Source: Ectothiorhodospiraceae bacterium (GTDB taxonomy: Bacteria > Pseudomonadota > Gammaproteobacteria > XJ16 > Halofilaceae). From it: DNA of 50,699 nt. Positions 8,361-17,347 of this stretch are shown piece after piece. The DNA is taken from assembly GCA_007134775.1 (NCBI GenBank), contig SLKC01000162.1:1-50699 (forward strand), read 5' to 3'. The position numbers were made by a program, and so were the translations under genes. Under the pieces are notes generated by a model. The model worked only from the letters and a program-made list of their open reading frames with translations. It was not told the DNA's origin and made no database searches. Position 1 is the stretch's first letter, and each line of letters starts with the position of its first letter.

Positions 8361-8642
8361 ATGCCCCGGATCCTGTTGCCGACCGTGCTACTGATTGCCC
8401 TGATCAGCGCTCCTGCGGTGCAGGCGGACGGTTTGCGCTGTGGCAACGAACTGGTCCAGCGTGGCGACAGCATCGTCAGTGTCGAGAAGGCGTGCGGCGA
8501 GCCGATGCGCAAAAGCAACCTCGTGAACGACTACGGCAAGGTCATCGGGACCGTGCTCTATTTCGAGGGCGGCTACGGACGCTCCGATCGGCGCGTGGTC
8601 TTCCGCGGCGGCCGCGTCGTCGATATCGAGCGTCTGCGCTAG
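8361..8642 (+). CDS. DUF2845 family secreted protein
   Basis: A 93-residue protein with a Sec signal peptide (MPRILLPTVLLIALISAPAV, likely cleaved after VQA at about 22). The mature part fits DUF2845: LRCGNELVQRGDS, VEKACGEP and then a short beta-rich end (VLYFEGGYG, VVFRGGRVVDIE). The two Cys could form a disulfide in the periplasm. Function is unknown for the family. A TATGCT hexamer at 8319-8324 is a possible -10. The stop lies 19 bases from the convergent tdh stop. Confidence 0.75.
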   Translation: MPRILLPTVLLIALISAPAVQADGLRCGNELVQRGDSIVSVEKACGEPMRKSNLVNDYGKVIGTVLYFEGGYGRSDRRVVFRGGRVVDIERLR

Positions 8643-8661
8643 CGCTACGCGTCGGCCCAGG

Positions 8662-9705
8662 TCAGGGGGCGGGCCAGTCGAGGATGACCTTGCCGCAGTT
8701 GCCGGCGCGCATCGCCTCGAAGCCCTGCTCGAAGTCCTCAATGTTCAGGCGATGAGTGATGACCCCGGCGACGTCGAGGCCGCCCTGGACCAGGGCGATC
8801 ATCTTGTACCAGGTCTCGAACATCTCCCGACCGTAGATCCCTTTCAGGGTCAGCATCTTGAAGATGACCTGATTCCAGTCGATCTCGAAGGCGGTTGGCG
8901 CGATGCCGAGGATGGCGATCTGCCCGCCATTGTTCATGACATCGATCATCTGCCGGAATGCCGGGGCCGCGCCCGACATCTCCAGACCCATGTCGAAGCC
9001 CTCGGTCATGCCGATCTCCTGCATGACCTCGTGCAGATCCTGCTCGCCCGTGTTCACGACATGCACCAGCCCCATGCGGCGCGCGAGCGCGAGGCGCTCC
9101 GGGTTGATGTCGGTAACGACGACGTTGCGCGCACCGATCCGCTGCGCTACGAGCGCACCCATGATGCCGATCGGTCCGGCGCCGGTGACGAGCACGTCTT
9201 CGGCTGTCAGGTTGAATGTGAGAGCCGTGTGCACGGCGTTGCCGAGGGGATCGAAGATCGCGGCGATGTCGTCGGGGATGTCCGCGGGGATCGGGATGAC
9301 GTTCATCTCGGGGATGCAGACATACTCGGCGAAGCTGCCGGGGCGATGGACGCCGACGCCGCGCGTGTTGTGGCAGAGTTGCCCGCGGCCGGCACGGCAG
9401 TTGCGGCAGGTACCGCAGACGATGTGGCCCTCGCCGCAGACGCGTTGCCCCGGCTCGTAACGGGTGGCGGCGGTGCCACTGGCGACGACCTCGCCGACGA
9501 ACTCGTGGCCGACAACCATAGGTACGGGGACGGTGCCGGCCGACCACTGGTCCCAGAGGTAGATGTGCAGGTCGGTGCCGCATATGGCCGATTTGCGTAC
9601 GCGGATGAGGACGTCGTTCGGGCCCGGCTCGGGCACGGGGACCTCCTGGAGCCAGAGGCCGGGTTCGCGGTGCGCCTTGACCAGCGCTCGCATTGTTGTC
9701 GACAT
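8662..9705 (-). CDS. tdh: L-threonine 3-dehydrogenase
   Basis: A zinc- and NAD+-dependent medium-chain dehydrogenase of 347 residues that oxidises threonine to 2-amino-3-ketobutyrate, which Kbl then splits to glycine and acetyl-CoA. Catalytic-zinc residues are seen in ICGTDLHIY and GHEFVGE. The structural-zinc cysteine set is in [15 protein letters not shown] with a fourth Cys in QLCHN. The NAD fold begins at GAGPIGIMG. The ATG at 9705 has GGAGG 7 bases upstream. It lies 14 bases after the kbl stop, giving the classical kbl-tdh operon. Confidence 0.95.
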   Translation of the reverse strand: MSTTMRALVKAHREPGLWLQEVPVPEPGPNDVLIRVRKSAICGTDLHIYLWDQWSAGTVPVPMVVGHEFVGEVVASGTAATRYEPGQRVCGEGHIVCGTCRNCRAGRGQLCHNTRGVGVHRPGSFAEYVCIPEMNVIPIPADIPDDIAAIFDPLGNAVHTALTFNLTAEDVLVTGAGPIGIMGALVAQRIGARNVVVTDINPERLALARRMGLVHVVNTGEQDLHEVMQEIGMTEGFDMGLEMSGAAPAFRQMIDVMNNGGQIAILGIAPTAFEIDWNQVIFKMLTLKGIYGREMFETWYKMIALVQGGLDVAGVITHRLNIEDFEQGFEAMRAGNCGKVILDWPAP

Positions 9706-9719
9706 GCGTGTCCTCCAGC

Positions 9720-10910
9720 TCAGTCGATGACGCCCAACTCGCGGCCGACCTCGGCGAAGGCCGTCAGTGCCCGCTCGATGTCGTCCGGTTCGTGCGCCGC
9801 CGACATCTGGGTGCGGATGCGTGCCTGGCCGCGCGGGACCACCGGGTAGGAAAAGCCGATGACGTAGACGCCGTGCTCGAGCAGGCGCTCCGCCATGCGG
9901 TGGGCGAGGGCGGCGTCGCCGAGTACGACCGGGATGATCGGGTGATTGGCGCCGGTCAGCGTGAAGCCGAGTTCGACGAGTCCCTCGCGGAAGCGTCGCG
10001 TGTTGTTGAACAGCCGTTCGCGCAGCGGGTCACCGCCTTCGATCAGCTCGAAGGCGGTCAGTGAAGCGCCGGCGATGACCGGTGCCAGGGTGTTGGAGAA
10101 CAGATAGGGCCGCGAGCGCTGGCGCAGCCACTCGACGATCGGCCCGCGGGCGGCGGTGTAGCCGCCCGCGGCTCCGCCCAGCGCCTTGCCCAGCGTGCCG
10201 GTGAGGATGTCCACCCGTTCGGCTACGCCGCAATACTCGGGGGACCCCCGGCCATGGGCACCGAGGAAGCCGGTCGCATGGCAGTCGTCGACCATCACCA
10301 GGGCATCGTAGCGGTCGGCCAGCTCGCAGATATCGGCGAGGCGGGCAATGATGCCGTCCATGGAGAAGACACCGTCGGTCGCGATGAGCCGGAAGCGGGC
10401 GTCCCGGGCTTCCTGGAGCTGCTTCTCCAGGTCTGCCATGTCGTTGTTCGCGTAGCGGAATCGCCGCGCCTTGCACAGCCGGATCCCGTCGATGATCGAG
10501 GCGTGGTTGAGCGCATCCGAAATGACCGCGTCCTCGGGGCCCAGCAGGGTCTCGAACAGGCCGGTGTTGGCGTCGAAGCAGCTCGGATAGAGGATGCTGT
10601 CCTCGGTACCGAGGAAATCGGCGATCTTCGCCTCCAGTGCCTTGTGCACGGTCTGCGTCCCGCAGATGAAGCGCACTGAGGCCATGCCGAAGCCGTAACG
10701 CTCGAGCGCCTGCTGCCCCGCTTCGATCAGCGCCGGGTGGTCGGCGAGCCCGAGATAGTTGTTGGCACATAGGTTGAGCACGCGCGCACCACTGGCGACC
10801 TCGATCGATCCGGCCTGTTTCGAGGAGATGACCCGTTCCGGCTTGTACAGGCCGTCGTTATGCAGCTGCTCGATCTCGGTGTTGATGTGCGCCAGAAAAC
10901 GTTTGGACAT
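9720..10910 (-). CDS. kbl: Glycine C-acetyltransferase (2-amino-3-ketobutyrate CoA ligase)
   Basis: A PLP-dependent alpha-oxoamine synthase of 396 residues, essentially the length of the E. coli enzyme. It cleaves 2-amino-3-ketobutyrate with CoA to glycine and acetyl-CoA. CANNYLGL is near residue 48, DDCHATGF near 208 has the Asp that contacts the PLP pyridine nitrogen, and the PLP Lys is about K242 in [10 protein letters not shown]. The C-terminal [10 protein letters not shown] matches the family. The ATG at 10910 (MSKRF) has GGAG just upstream. It is first in the kbl-tdh operon. Glycine from sarcosine oxidase in this window could meet this pathway. Confidence 0.95.
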   Translation of the reverse strand: MSKRFLAHINTEIEQLHNDGLYKPERVISSKQAGSIEVASGARVLNLCANNYLGLADHPALIEAGQQALERYGFGMASVRFICGTQTVHKALEAKIADFLGTEDSILYPSCFDANTGLFETLLGPEDAVISDALNHASIIDGIRLCKARRFRYANNDMADLEKQLQEARDARFRLIATDGVFSMDGIIARLADICELADRYDALVMVDDCHATGFLGAHGRGSPEYCGVAERVDILTGTLGKALGGAAGGYTAARGPIVEWLRQRSRPYLFSNTLAPVIAGASLTAFELIEGGDPLRERLFNNTRRFREGLVELGFTLTGANHPIIPVVLGDAALAHRMAERLLEHGVYVIGFSYPVVPRGQARIRTQMSAAHEPDDIERALTAFAEVGRELGVID

Positions 10911-11200
10911 GGGGCTCCGGGGGTGCGTAGTGCTGACAGTGGCCTCCGATTGTCCGACGGGGATCGATCCCGCGGCAAGAGTGCGTGATGTCCGCGCATC
11001 ACCGCGGAGCGCCAACCGCCCGCGACGCCGGTGGGCATGATACGCTCGGTCGTGTTGATGACGACCACCGGAACAACGACGAGGCGGGTGCCTGTTGCGC
11101 GGCAGTCTCTATCGGCACAGCTGCCGGCGGTGTCGGCGCGCTTCGGCGCCGGGAGCCCCCGGGCGCCTCACGAGCCTGATTGACAACGAGGGAGGGTCCG
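10911..11200. other. Divergent intergenic region kbl / peroxiredoxin-like gene
   Basis: Nearly 290 bases without a gene-like frame. It must hold the promoters for kbl (minus) and the peroxiredoxin-like gene (plus). I see only small hairpins (for example GCGC TTCG GCGC near 11137) and no riboswitch core. A TTGACA at 11180-11185 is too close to the start codon to serve as a -35. Confidence 0.4.
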
Positions 11201-11746
11201 ATGGCCGAACACTTGCCGCGTCCTGCCGAACCGCTGTTACTGACCGATGTCCATGGTAACCGTGTCCCGATCGGGCGCGATGCAGGGCGTCCGGTCGTGC
11301 TCAGTTTCTTTCGCGAGGCCTCCTGCCCCTATTGCAACTTCCGGATCTACGAACTCACCAACAACGTACCCCAGCTTGGCAAAGGGCGTGTCGAACTCGT
11401 CGCCGTACTCGCTTCGACCGAGGATGAGGTCCGGCGCTTTCTACTCCAACGCGAACGTCCGATCACATTCGTCGCCGATCCGGACCTCGATGCCTTCGAA
11501 ACCTACGGCGTGGCGCGCGAAGGCGCACTGTCCAAGCTCAAGGCGTTGCTGCGGCGGTTGCCCGCGCTGTTGCGTGGCTACCGACTCCGCGAGGGGGAGG
11601 GCCCGAAGGCCCGCGACTCGCGAATCATCCCGGCGGACTTCCTCATCGATGCCGATGGCCGTGTCGTCGACGAGTACTATGGCGAGGATATCGGCGATCA
11701 CATCGCGATCGAGCGCATCCAGCAGTTTGTTCACCGTGCCGTGTGA
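11201..11746 (+). CDS. Peroxiredoxin-like (AhpC/TSA, thioredoxin-fold) protein
   Basis: A cytoplasmic thioredoxin-fold protein of about 181 residues. After a short lead, VVLSFFREASCPYCNF provides a redox CxxC pair (C42 and C45) where peroxiredoxins have their peroxidatic Cys. Later VLASTEDEV, FVADPDLDAFETYGV and PADFLIDADGRVVDEYYG match AhpC/TSA-like proteins. The family reduces peroxides or thiols; the substrate here is unknown. The insert LKALLRRLPALLRGYRLREG is basic and unusual for a small peroxiredoxin. The ATG at 11201 has GGGAGGG directly upstream. It stands alone, 92 bases before the TRAP lipoprotein gene. Confidence 0.78.
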   Translation: MAEHLPRPAEPLLLTDVHGNRVPIGRDAGRPVVLSFFREASCPYCNFRIYELTNNVPQLGKGRVELVAVLASTEDEVRRFLLQRERPITFVADPDLDAFETYGVAREGALSKLKALLRRLPALLRGYRLREGEGPKARDSRIIPADFLIDADGRVVDEYYGEDIGDHIAIERIQQFVHRAV

Positions 11747-11838
11747 CCCGTTGATCCCTGGAATCTTTGCGGTGCGCTAGGGTCTACTCTGCACGGGTAC
11801 CGTTGCCCGCAAGGGGCTCAAGGAAAGGAGAAGCGACA

Positions 11839-12876
11839 ATGAAATGGATCAGAGTAGGGATGGCCTGCGCAGTTCTCGGTTTCGCGATCGTGGCCTGTTC
11901 GCCCGACGATGACGACGGTGTTCGCGAACAGAACTGGCGTTTTGGCCTTGAGGAGATTGAGGGCAGCGTCCAGCACGAGTATGCGGTTCGCTTCGGCGAG
12001 ATCGTCGAGGATCTCAGTGAGGGCCGCATCACGGTGCAGAATTTCCCTTATGGCCAGCTCGGTGGTCTGACCGACATCTACGAACAGGTCCAGGACGGCG
12101 ACATCCAGCTCGGATTCGGTTCGGGCTTTCTCGGCGGCACGGTGACCGAGAGCCAGATCATGAGCCTGCACTTCATCTGGTCGGAGAGCGAGGAGATCAA
12201 CAATGAGGTTTTGAACTCCGAGGCGTTTCTTGAAAGCGATGCGCTGATCGACTCCTACCGTGCGGCCGACCTCCATCCCATCGCCATGGTCCCCGAGGGC
12301 TGGCAGGTCTGGAGCGCCAACAAAGAGATTCGGACACCCGGGGACATGGAAGGCGTTCGCATTCGCGTGATGGACAACCGCATCCTCAACCGGCAGAAGC
12401 GGGCCTACGGGGCCGATCCGACGGCGATCGAATATGGCGAGCTCTACTCGGCACTGCAACTCGGCATCGCCGACGCCGCGGTGCAGCCGGTTTTTGCCCA
12501 CCAGGAAATGGGTTTCTACGAGGTGCAGGATTACCTCATCAACCCACGGCACCTGCCCTTCCTCGCCAGCGTCATGGCGAATGCCGAATGGTATGACGGC
12601 CTCAGCGACGAGGCCCGGGACATCCTCCATCAGGCGCGGAAGCAGCTCGTCGACGAAATCCACGAGGTGCAACAGGCGTTCAACGCGCAACGCCTCGAGG
12701 AGATGCTTTACGACATTGAGTACACGGAGCTGACGAGCGAGGAGCGCCAGGCGTTCATCGAACTCGCCATTCCCGTGCGTGACTTTTTCGTGAGCGAGAC
12801 AGGCGAGCGCGGCGAGGCGCTGATGAACATCATCCTCGAGGAGGTCGAGCGCCTGGAAGGAGAGCAGGACGGCTGA
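11839..12876 (+). CDS. TRAP transporter substrate-binding lipoprotein (DctP family), orphan
   Basis: A 345-residue extracytoplasmic solute-binding protein of the tripartite ATP-independent periplasmic class. A lipoprotein signal peptide ends at I-V-A-C with C20 as the lipidation site, followed by DDDD. Family features are NFPYGQLGG, DIQLGFGSG, the conserved ligand-binding Arg region GVRIRVMDN, and YGELYSALQLGIADAAVQPV. The mature protein is very acidic, as in halophile or marine proteins. AGGAAAGGAG precedes the start. No DctQ or DctM membrane genes occur in the window, so it must work with permeases elsewhere or act as a receptor. A strong terminator follows. The ligand is unknown; an organic acid is the family norm. 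Confidence 0.85.
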   Translation: MKWIRVGMACAVLGFAIVACSPDDDDGVREQNWRFGLEEIEGSVQHEYAVRFGEIVEDLSEGRITVQNFPYGQLGGLTDIYEQVQDGDIQLGFGSGFLGGTVTESQIMSLHFIWSESEEINNEVLNSEAFLESDALIDSYRAADLHPIAMVPEGWQVWSANKEIRTPGDMEGVRIRVMDNRILNRQKRAYGADPTAIEYGELYSALQLGIADAAVQPVFAHQEMGFYEVQDYLINPRHLPFLASVMANAEWYDGLSDEARDILHQARKQLVDEIHEVQQAFNAQRLEEMLYDIEYTELTSEERQAFIELAIPVRDFFVSETGERGEALMNIILEEVERLEGEQDG

Positions 12877-12931
12877 CCGCTCCCCATGTGCAGGGCGAAC
12901 GGCCTCTCGTCGAGGCTGCATGGCCGCTGCG

Positions 12932-12966
12932 GGGGCATGGCCGAAAGACTGGTCATGCCCCTTTTC
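12932..12966 (+). terminator. Intrinsic terminator after the DctP gene
   Basis: GGGGCATGGCC pairs with GGTCATGCCCC (11 bp with one G-T wobble) around GAAAGACT and is followed directly by TTTT. It lies 56 bases after the dctP stop and is the most canonical Rho-independent terminator in the window. Confidence 0.8.
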
Positions 12967-13097
12967 CCGTCTCCAGGTGAGGTTGTCGCTGTGCCCGAGA
13001 GACCGTTCACGTGCACCCAGTTGGCCTGCCCGGGCGAAGTCCCGGATGCAGTGATCGGTAATGGGGCAGGGCGGCGCTGCCGGCCGCCATCACCGCC

Positions 13098-14069
13098 TCA
13101 AACCGAGCGTTGCGTCGACGGGACTTCGGCCTGTGCGTCCCGATATTCGGGATGGACCACGGGCTCTTTCGCCGTGAACAGGTAGCTCGACAGGATCTCG
13201 CAGTAGCCGCGGAAGCGGTAGTTGCCGTTGGCGGCGAGAACCGCATCGCGGTGCTCACGATAGCGCTGCGGCAGTGCGTACCACGGAATGCCGGGCTCGT
13301 GGTGGTGCAGCCAGTGCAGATTATTGTTGAGAAAGAGCAGGGCCAGCGGCCACGAGGCTTCGACCACGACCGAACGGTTTTCCGGGTCCTCTTCTGCGCG
13401 ATGCTCGGCGAAGGAGCGCAGCAGGGTCAGCGAGATCCCCGGATAGACGAACAGGGCGAGGTACTCGATCAGCGGGATGCCGCAGACGGCGACGACCCAG
13501 AACAGGACCAGGGCCACAGCGGGGACATGCAGCGCCCACGCCTTGACGGCGCGTCTCTCGCCCCGCATCAGCCGCGGAATCTCCTGGCGCAGCAGTGCGA
13601 TGACCGCGATGGCGGGGCCCAGCAGCAAGCGGCCTGCGACCGTATTGCGTACGCGCATGACGAAGCGCATCACCGGGCTAAGGCGCTGCCAATCCGCGGC
13701 GGTCATGTAGAACGATTCCGGATCGTCCAGCGGATCGGTCAGGCGCTCGTCGCGATGGTGGGCCAGATGGGTGTCGCGGTAGATGCGATAGGGCATCCAC
13801 AGCCACAGATTGGGCAGCACGAAGAGTTCGTTGAGCCAGCGCCGACGCGTGGGGTGGCCGTGCATCGCTTCGTGTTGCAGCGAGCCGTGCCAGGCGAGCA
13901 GCCAGGCGCCAGCAGGCAGGACGAGCCACCAGGGCAGCGCGTGGTAGAACCAGGTCAACAGGATGAAGCCGCCGTAGATGGCGACGGTTACCAGCAGTGT
14001 CGGCCACTCCAACGGTCGCCGCAGGGCATGCGGCGATGCGCGTTCGGGCAGGGTGGCGGATGCGGTCAT
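13098..14069 (-). CDS. Fatty acid desaturase-type di-iron membrane protein
   Basis: A 323-residue integral membrane protein with the three histidine boxes of membrane desaturases and hydroxylases: HEAMH (about residue 67), HLAHH (about 105) and HWLHHH (about 255). Four or so hydrophobic segments surround them, including WFYHALPWWLVLPAGAWLLAW. The boxes bind two irons for O2-dependent desaturation or hydroxylation. The substrate could be a fatty acid, sterol-like or carotenoid-type lipid and cannot be fixed here. AGGAGG lies 6 bases before the ATG at 14069. It is divergent from XRE regulator 1, and a palindrome overlaps its probable -10 box, suggesting control by that regulator. Confidence 0.82.
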   Translation of the reverse strand: MTASATLPERASPHALRRPLEWPTLLVTVAIYGGFILLTWFYHALPWWLVLPAGAWLLAWHGSLQHEAMHGHPTRRRWLNELFVLPNLWLWMPYRIYRDTHLAHHRDERLTDPLDDPESFYMTAADWQRLSPVMRFVMRVRNTVAGRLLLGPAIAVIALLRQEIPRLMRGERRAVKAWALHVPAVALVLFWVVAVCGIPLIEYLALFVYPGISLTLLRSFAEHRAEEDPENRSVVVEASWPLALLFLNNNLHWLHHHEPGIPWYALPQRYREHRDAVLAANGNYRFRGYCEILSSYLFTAKEPVVHPEYRDAQAEVPSTQRSV

Positions 14070-14080
14070 TGATCCTCCTG

Positions 14081-14102
14081 ATTGTTGATTAGGATAAACA
14101 AT
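14081..14102. promoter_or_regulatory. Operator-like palindrome upstream of the desaturase
   Basis: ATTGTT-N10-AACAAT is an inverted repeat with further matching bases inside (AT on both sides), centred about 22 bases upstream of the desaturase ATG. It covers the predicted -10 box (TATCCT on the minus strand). A second TGTTGATT follows at 14102-14109. The location between the two divergent genes points to an XRE-type operator; this is inference. Confidence 0.45.
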
Positions 14103-14120
14103 GTTGATTGCGACACACAA
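14091..14120 (-). promoter_or_regulatory. Candidate sigma-70 promoter of the desaturase gene
   Basis: On the minus strand, TTGTGT (14115-14120) and TATCCT (14091-14096) are separated by 18 bases and lie about 25 bases before the start codon. Four of six bases match in each box or nearly so. The -10 lies within the palindrome at 14081-14102. Confidence 0.4.
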
Positions 14121-14133
14121 ACGTTACACAAGG

Positions 14134-14139
14134 TATGAT
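14134..14139 (+). promoter_or_regulatory. Candidate -10 element of XRE regulator 1
   Basis: TATGAT, 62 bases before the regulator start, matches the -10 consensus at 5 of 6 positions. The region upstream is AT-rich compared with its surroundings, but no strong -35 is correctly spaced. Confidence 0.3.
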
Positions 14140-14200
14140 TTGCTGACAAGTACCATGGCACTTCGCCCCCATGCGAGGGGCTGTCATCGGGAGTGTGAAC

Positions 14201-15070
14201 ATGGATCCGACTGACCGCCGCCAGGCGGTGGCGACATTCCGCCAGCGCCTGTTCGAGCTGATGGAGCGCGAAGGCCTGTCACGCTCCGGCCTGTCGGTCC
14301 GTGTGGGCATGGACCGCTCGACCATCACGCAACTGCTGTCGCAGGAGAATCAGCGCCTGCCCCGGGCCGAGACCGTGATCGCGATCGCGAGCGCGTTCGG
14401 TGTCAGTACCGATTGGCTCCTGGCCGTGAGCCAGGATGGCGGCGGCCAGCGCACCGAACTGGTCGGGCTTGCAGGGGCGCCGCTGGAGATCGAGGCCAGG
14501 GCGGCCTCACCACTCGATGAGCGCCTGATGCGCTGGCACCGGGAGGCGAGCGGCTACAAGATCCGCTATGTGCCGACCACACTCCCCGACCTGCTCAAGA
14601 CCGAGGCCGTGATTCGTTATGAGTGTCCGGACCTGAACACGGCGGCGCCGGAGACCAGTCTCGAGCAGAGCGCGTTCCGCCTCGATTACAGTCGTCATCC
14701 GGACACCGAGATGGAGGTGTGCTGCGCGCGTGAGACCCTTGCAGCCTTCGCCGGGGGTGAGGGGATCTGGGCCGATCTGCCCGCGCACGATCGCCGCACA
14801 CAGATCGAGCGCATGATCGAACTCGTCGATGAACTCTATCCGACCTTTCGCTGGTTCCTCTACGATGGCTTGCGCCACTACTCCGCGCCGGTCACCCTGT
14901 TCGGGGCGCAGCGGGCGGCGCTTTACGTCGGCGACCTCTACTTCGTCGTGAATACCACCGAACACATCCGCGCCCTGACCGCACACTTCGACGGTTTGGT
15001 GAAGGCCGCCACCGTGCAATCCACCGAGATGGGTGAGCACCTGCGCGCGCTGTATCGGCGACTGGAGTGA
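14201..15070 (+). CDS. XRE-family transcriptional regulator 1 with C-terminal sensor-like domain
   Basis: A 289-residue regulator. Residues about 5-70 form an XRE helix-turn-helix (GLSRSGLSVRVGMDRSTITQ, then the typical FGVSTDWLL end). Residues about 105-285 form a domain I do not recognise, also present in regulator 2 at 31870: both contain HREA-GYKIR-VPT, PD-LKTE-V, a YP--R--L-D segment, YSAP---FG and HFD-LV--A. The layout recalls actinobacterial XRE proteins with a C-terminal DUF5753-like part, a weak analogy. The ATG at 14201 has GGGAG 8 bases upstream. hutG starts 5 bases after the stop, so the regulator is probably cotranscribed with it. It is divergent from the desaturase. Confidence 0.85.
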   Translation: MDPTDRRQAVATFRQRLFELMEREGLSRSGLSVRVGMDRSTITQLLSQENQRLPRAETVIAIASAFGVSTDWLLAVSQDGGGQRTELVGLAGAPLEIEARAASPLDERLMRWHREASGYKIRYVPTTLPDLLKTEAVIRYECPDLNTAAPETSLEQSAFRLDYSRHPDTEMEVCCARETLAAFAGGEGIWADLPAHDRRTQIERMIELVDELYPTFRWFLYDGLRHYSAPVTLFGAQRAALYVGDLYFVVNTTEHIRALTAHFDGLVKAATVQSTEMGEHLRALYRRLE

Positions 15071-15075
15071 ACCAC

Positions 15076-15867
15076 ATGGCTGATTTACCGACCGAGCCCT
15101 ATGTCTTCGAGCCCGGCGAATCGCCCCTGCTGGTCAGCATCCCCCATGCCGGTACGGCGCTGACGCCCGAGGTCGAGGCGGGCTTGAGCGCGACCGGGGC
15201 CACGCTCGGCGACACGGACTGGCATGTGCCGCGCCTCTACGGCTTTTTGCGCGAGCACGCGGTGAGCGTGATCCGTGGCTGCTATTCGCGCTATGTGGTC
15301 GATCTCAACCGGCCGCCTGACGACACCCCGCTCTACAGCGGCGCGACCACGGGATTATTCCCGACGATCAACTTCGATGGCGAGCCCCTCTTCCGGGCCG
15401 GGTGTGAACCGACGGCGGCCGATCGCCAGCGCTACCTGGAGCAGATCTGGCGACCCTACCATGAACGCCTGGCGAGCGCGTTGCAGGCGCTGCGTGCGAC
15501 CCACGGCCACGCCGTCCTCCTCGACGCCCATTCGATCCGCTCGCAGGTGCCGCGCCTGTTCGAGGGCACGCTGCCCGATCTCAATCTCGGGACGGTCGAT
15601 GGGACGAGCGGTTCCCCGGCGCTGGAGAAGCAGCTCGCGGCATTGTGCAGCGGTTCCGGCTTCACCACGGTCACGAATGGTCGCTTCAAGGGTGGGTACA
15701 TCACCCGCGCATACGGCGATCCGGCGGCGGGCATCCACGCCATCCAGCTCGAACTCGCGCAGCGCAACTACATGGACGAGGAACCGCCGTTCCCGTATCG
15801 CGAACAGCGCGCCATCGACCTGCAGGCGTTCCTGCGCCGCTTTGTCGCGGCGCTGCTGGATTGGTAG
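15076..15867 (+). CDS. hutG: N-formylglutamate deformylase
   Basis: A zinc hydrolase of 263 residues that converts N-formylglutamate to glutamate and formate, the last step of the five-step histidine pathway. Family motifs are SIPHAG (metal His), VDLNRPPD, LLDAHSIRS and LPDLNLGTVDG. The ATG at 15076 is preferred (GGAG 8 bases upstream, within the end of the regulator gene); a GTG at 15067 overlaps the regulator stop and is possible. It is convergent with hutF, whose product supplies its substrate; the two stops are about 40 bases apart. Confidence 0.92.
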   Translation: MADLPTEPYVFEPGESPLLVSIPHAGTALTPEVEAGLSATGATLGDTDWHVPRLYGFLREHAVSVIRGCYSRYVVDLNRPPDDTPLYSGATTGLFPTINFDGEPLFRAGCEPTAADRQRYLEQIWRPYHERLASALQALRATHGHAVLLDAHSIRSQVPRLFEGTLPDLNLGTVDGTSGSPALEKQLAALCSGSGFTTVTNGRFKGGYITRAYGDPAAGIHAIQLELAQRNYMDEEPPFPYREQRAIDLQAFLRRFVAALLDW

Positions 15868-15908
15868 GGCGCCGCCGGTCTTGGCTCTCCAAGCGCTCGC
15901 TCCTGCGC

Positions 15909-17282
15909 CTACTCGCGGTAGAGCACGTCACGGCAGACCGGGTGGAAGGCCTCGGCCGCCTCGGCTGCCTGCGGATGGTGGCCGTCATCGACCACGGTGG
16001 CGCCTGCCACGCGTACTTGGCGGATGGCGCGTTCCCCCGCAGCGAAAAGCCAGCGATTGAGGCGGTGGGCAGGCGGACACGCGGCGAGCAGGGGGTCGTC
16101 GGGGTCAAGGACGAGCAGATCGGCGCGCCGACCCGCCTCGATGCGTCCGACGGGCTGCCCAGTGGCGCGGGCGCCGGCCTCGGCCGCGCTCATGTAGAGC
16201 TGTTCGCCCACGATGGCCTGGTCGGGGCGAGTCATCCGGTTGCGTCGGCCTGAGACGAGGCGCTGACCATACTCGAGCCAGCGCAGCTCCTCGCTGACGC
16301 TGAGTGAGACGTGGCTGTCCGAACCGATCGCCAGCGGCACCGCCCGCCCCGCCATCTCCTCGGCGCGCGCGATGCCATCCCCGAGATTCGCCTCCGTGGT
16401 CGGACAGAGCCCGATCACCGGGCCGCGTTCGGCGAGTCCCGCGAGTTCGTGGTCGTCGAGATGTGTGGCGTGGATCAGGCACCAGCGCCCGTCCACGGGC
16501 AGGTTGTCGAGCAGCCACGCGACCGGGCGCTGTCCCGACCACTCGAGGCAGGCGTCGACCTCGGGCTGCTGCTCGGCGACATGGATATGCACGGGCAGAT
16601 CCCCGGGCAGGGCGGCGAGCACCCGGGTGATGTCGGCCGCCGTGGTGGCGCGCAGGGAGTGGAAGGCGATCCCCATCGTTGCCCGCGGCCGCGATCGAGT
16701 GGCTTCTTCGAGGGCTGCGTGGAGCGCGAGATAGGCGTCGACATCGTGGATGAAACGGCGCTGGCCCGGCGTCGGCGGCTGTGCCCCGAACCCGGAATGG
16801 CGGTAGAGCACGGGCAGCATGCTCACGCCGATGCCGCTGGCATCGGCCGCGCGCAGCGCCCGCAGGCCGAGCTCCGCCGCTTGCGGGTAGGGCTGGCCGT
16901 CCGGCTGGTGGTGGACGTAGTGGAACTCGCCGACGCTGGTGTAGCCGGCGCGCAGCATTTCGATGTAGACGTGGCGGCAGACCGCTTCGAAGGCGTCGGC
17001 GTCCAGGGCCAGGGCCGCCCGGTACATCGCCTCGCGCCAGCTCCAGAAGCTGTCCGTGGGGTCTTCGGCGATGTCGGTGTAACCGGCGATCAGGCGCTGG
17101 AAGGCGTGCGAGTGGACGTTGACCATACCGGGCAACGCCGGGCCGGGCAGGCGCTCGTCCGCGGCCTCGGCGGCCACGTCGGTCTCGATCCGCTCGATGT
17201 GGCCGTTGGCGTCCAGATGGAGGCGCACGTCGCGGGCCCAGCCATCGGGGAGTAGCGCATCGCTGCAGTGGAGTCGGGTCAC
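15909..17282 (-). CDS. hutF: Formimidoylglutamate deiminase
   Basis: An amidohydrolase-superfamily enzyme of about 457 residues that deiminates N-formimino-L-glutamate to N-formylglutamate and ammonia. The zinc motif NVHSHAFQR is near residue 55; other features are GEFHYVHH, HIHVAEQ, LIHATHLDD, LCPTTEANLGDG and the catalytic Asp region IGSDSHVSLS. The N-terminus CSDALLPDGWARDV matches HutF. The GTG at 17282 is the only in-frame start that gives family length. It has no Shine-Dalgarno (CCCCCC precedes it), so initiation may be leaderless or otherwise unusual. It is divergent from the ammonia-lyase homologue and separate from hutUIH, which lies 16 kb away. Confidence 0.9.
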   Translation of the reverse strand: MTRLHCSDALLPDGWARDVRLHLDANGHIERIETDVAAEAADERLPGPALPGMVNVHSHAFQRLIAGYTDIAEDPTDSFWSWREAMYRAALALDADAFEAVCRHVYIEMLRAGYTSVGEFHYVHHQPDGQPYPQAAELGLRALRAADASGIGVSMLPVLYRHSGFGAQPPTPGQRRFIHDVDAYLALHAALEEATRSRPRATMGIAFHSLRATTAADITRVLAALPGDLPVHIHVAEQQPEVDACLEWSGQRPVAWLLDNLPVDGRWCLIHATHLDDHELAGLAERGPVIGLCPTTEANLGDGIARAEEMAGRAVPLAIGSDSHVSLSVSEELRWLEYGQRLVSGRRNRMTRPDQAIVGEQLYMSAAEAGARATGQPVGRIEAGRRADLLVLDPDDPLLAACPPAHRLNRWLFAAGERAIRQVRVAGATVVDDGHHPQAAEAAEAFHPVCRDVLYRE

Positions 17283-17347
17283 GGGGGGTCGCTTGGTGTC
17301 GGATGTGGGCGATATGTAATCATTGCACGTTGCGGTCGACAAGCGGA

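Noticed and set aside
11180-11185. TTGACA as a -35 for the peroxiredoxin-like gene
   Set aside because: Only about 15 bases from the start codon, leaving no room for a -10 and leader.
11839-12876. A complete TRAP transporter operon
   Set aside because: Only the binding protein is present; flanking genes are a peroxiredoxin-like protein and a convergent desaturase.
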